Source: Cyclobacterium lianum
GTDB taxonomy: Bacteria; Bacteroidota; Bacteroidia; Cytophagales; Cyclobacteriaceae
DNA: 64,000 nucleotides
Direction of reading: 5' to 3'
NCBI RefSeq assembly: GCF_900143075.1
Contig: NZ_FRCY01000014.1
Location: 62,001 to 126,000 of the forward strand
In this document: positions 63,832 to 64,000 of the stretch, piece by piece
How positions within the stretch are numbered: the first letter of the stretch is position 1
Layout: each line of letters opens with the position of its first letter
The notes under the pieces: generated by a model
Told to the model about the DNA's origin: nothing
The model's input: only the letters and a program-made list of their open reading frames with translations
Database searches by the model: none
Made by a program: the position numbers and the translations under genes

Positions 63832-64000
63832 ATGTTAATAGCCGTAATTTCGGGATTCGTTTTTGCTTTGCTGGTACCATGGATAATGGCGCAGTCAAAA
63901 TCAAAAACGACAATTTGGACGGCATTGTTGCCGCTTGCGATATTCACATTTTTTCTCTTACACCTTCCTGAAATCCAAAACGATGGATCAGTAAAGGTCA
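63832..64000 (+). CDS. Monovalent cation/H+ antiporter subunit A (MrpA/MnhA), 5' end only
   Basis: 56 residues visible from ATG 63832. MLIAVISGFVFALLVPWIMA is the usual first membrane helix of MrpA/MnhA subunits, followed by a second helix TIWTALLPLAIFTFFLLHLP. The frame runs off the right edge. The identification rests on resemblance of the first two helices and the absence of an alternative; the Mrp complex is encoded by several further genes that should follow. Confidence 0.6.
   Translation, partial: MLIAVISGFVFALLVPWIMAQSKSKTTIWTALLPLAIFTFFLLHLPEIQNDGSVKV

Overview
This window looks like chromosomal DNA from a member of the Bacteroidota, most likely Cytophagales and perhaps Cyclobacteriaceae (family level is inferred). 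It carries a SusC/SusD pair, a carboxypeptidase-regulatory-domain TonB receptor with a LytS/LytTR two-component pair, a short group 1 sigma factor without region 1.1, DUF349, four-Cys-helix copper protein and bshB1 genes, few Shine-Dalgarno sequences, and -33/-7 promoters of the TTTG/TAnnTTTG type. Most of it is ordinary core genome. The minus strand dominates from about 10 to 40 kb.

Layout. 0-9 kb: a truncated gamma-glutamyltransferase, a vapBC toxin-antitoxin pair, a secreted amidohydrolase, a beta-helix protein, a TVP38/TMEM64 membrane protein, tRNA-Thr, a five-repeat DUF349 protein, and YqgE/AlgH divergent from pdxH. 10-23 kb: bshB1 preceded by a degenerate tandem repeat array, trxB, rpoD, pnp, rpsO, an LptF/G permease, a START-like protein, tRNA-Met, rplT-rpmI-infC-thrS, and a yefM-yoeB pair with two TGTACA operator hexamers. 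23-29 kb: topoisomerase IV genes parE and parC, with an AT-rich satD plus membrane-protein module inserted between them and two near-perfect palindromes in front of satD.

29-40 kb: a fused SGNH acetylesterase/metallophosphoesterase, phenylalanine hydroxylase, and the complete tryptophan operon transcribed trpE-G-D-C-F-B-A-aroF. The operon is headed by a leader peptide with three consecutive Trp codons, an attenuator terminator and a good promoter, so its control by ribosome-mediated attenuation can be read from the sequence. 40-49 kb: 3-mercaptopyruvate sulfurtransferase, an AbgT transporter with a class A beta-lactamase-like serine hydrolase, a Cys-rich copper protein, DUF2784, then a TonB receptor-histidine kinase-LytTR regulator operon.

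49-64 kb: SusD and SusC, a small lipoprotein, an alpha/beta hydrolase, an MscS channel, a phytanoyl-CoA dioxygenase-like protein, a subtilisin-like protease without a signal peptide followed by a small free-standing propeptide/I9-inhibitor-like protein, a Nudix hydrolase, tRNA-Gly, phosphoenolpyruvate carboxylase, and the start of an MrpA-type antiporter running off the window.

No CRISPR array, rRNA, complete insertion sequence or prophage was seen. The strongest candidates for something little described are the satD/membrane-protein module wired into the topoisomerase IV operon behind a double palindrome, the esterase-phosphoesterase fusion, the S8 protease with a separate propeptide-like partner, and the repeated start regions in front of bshB1.
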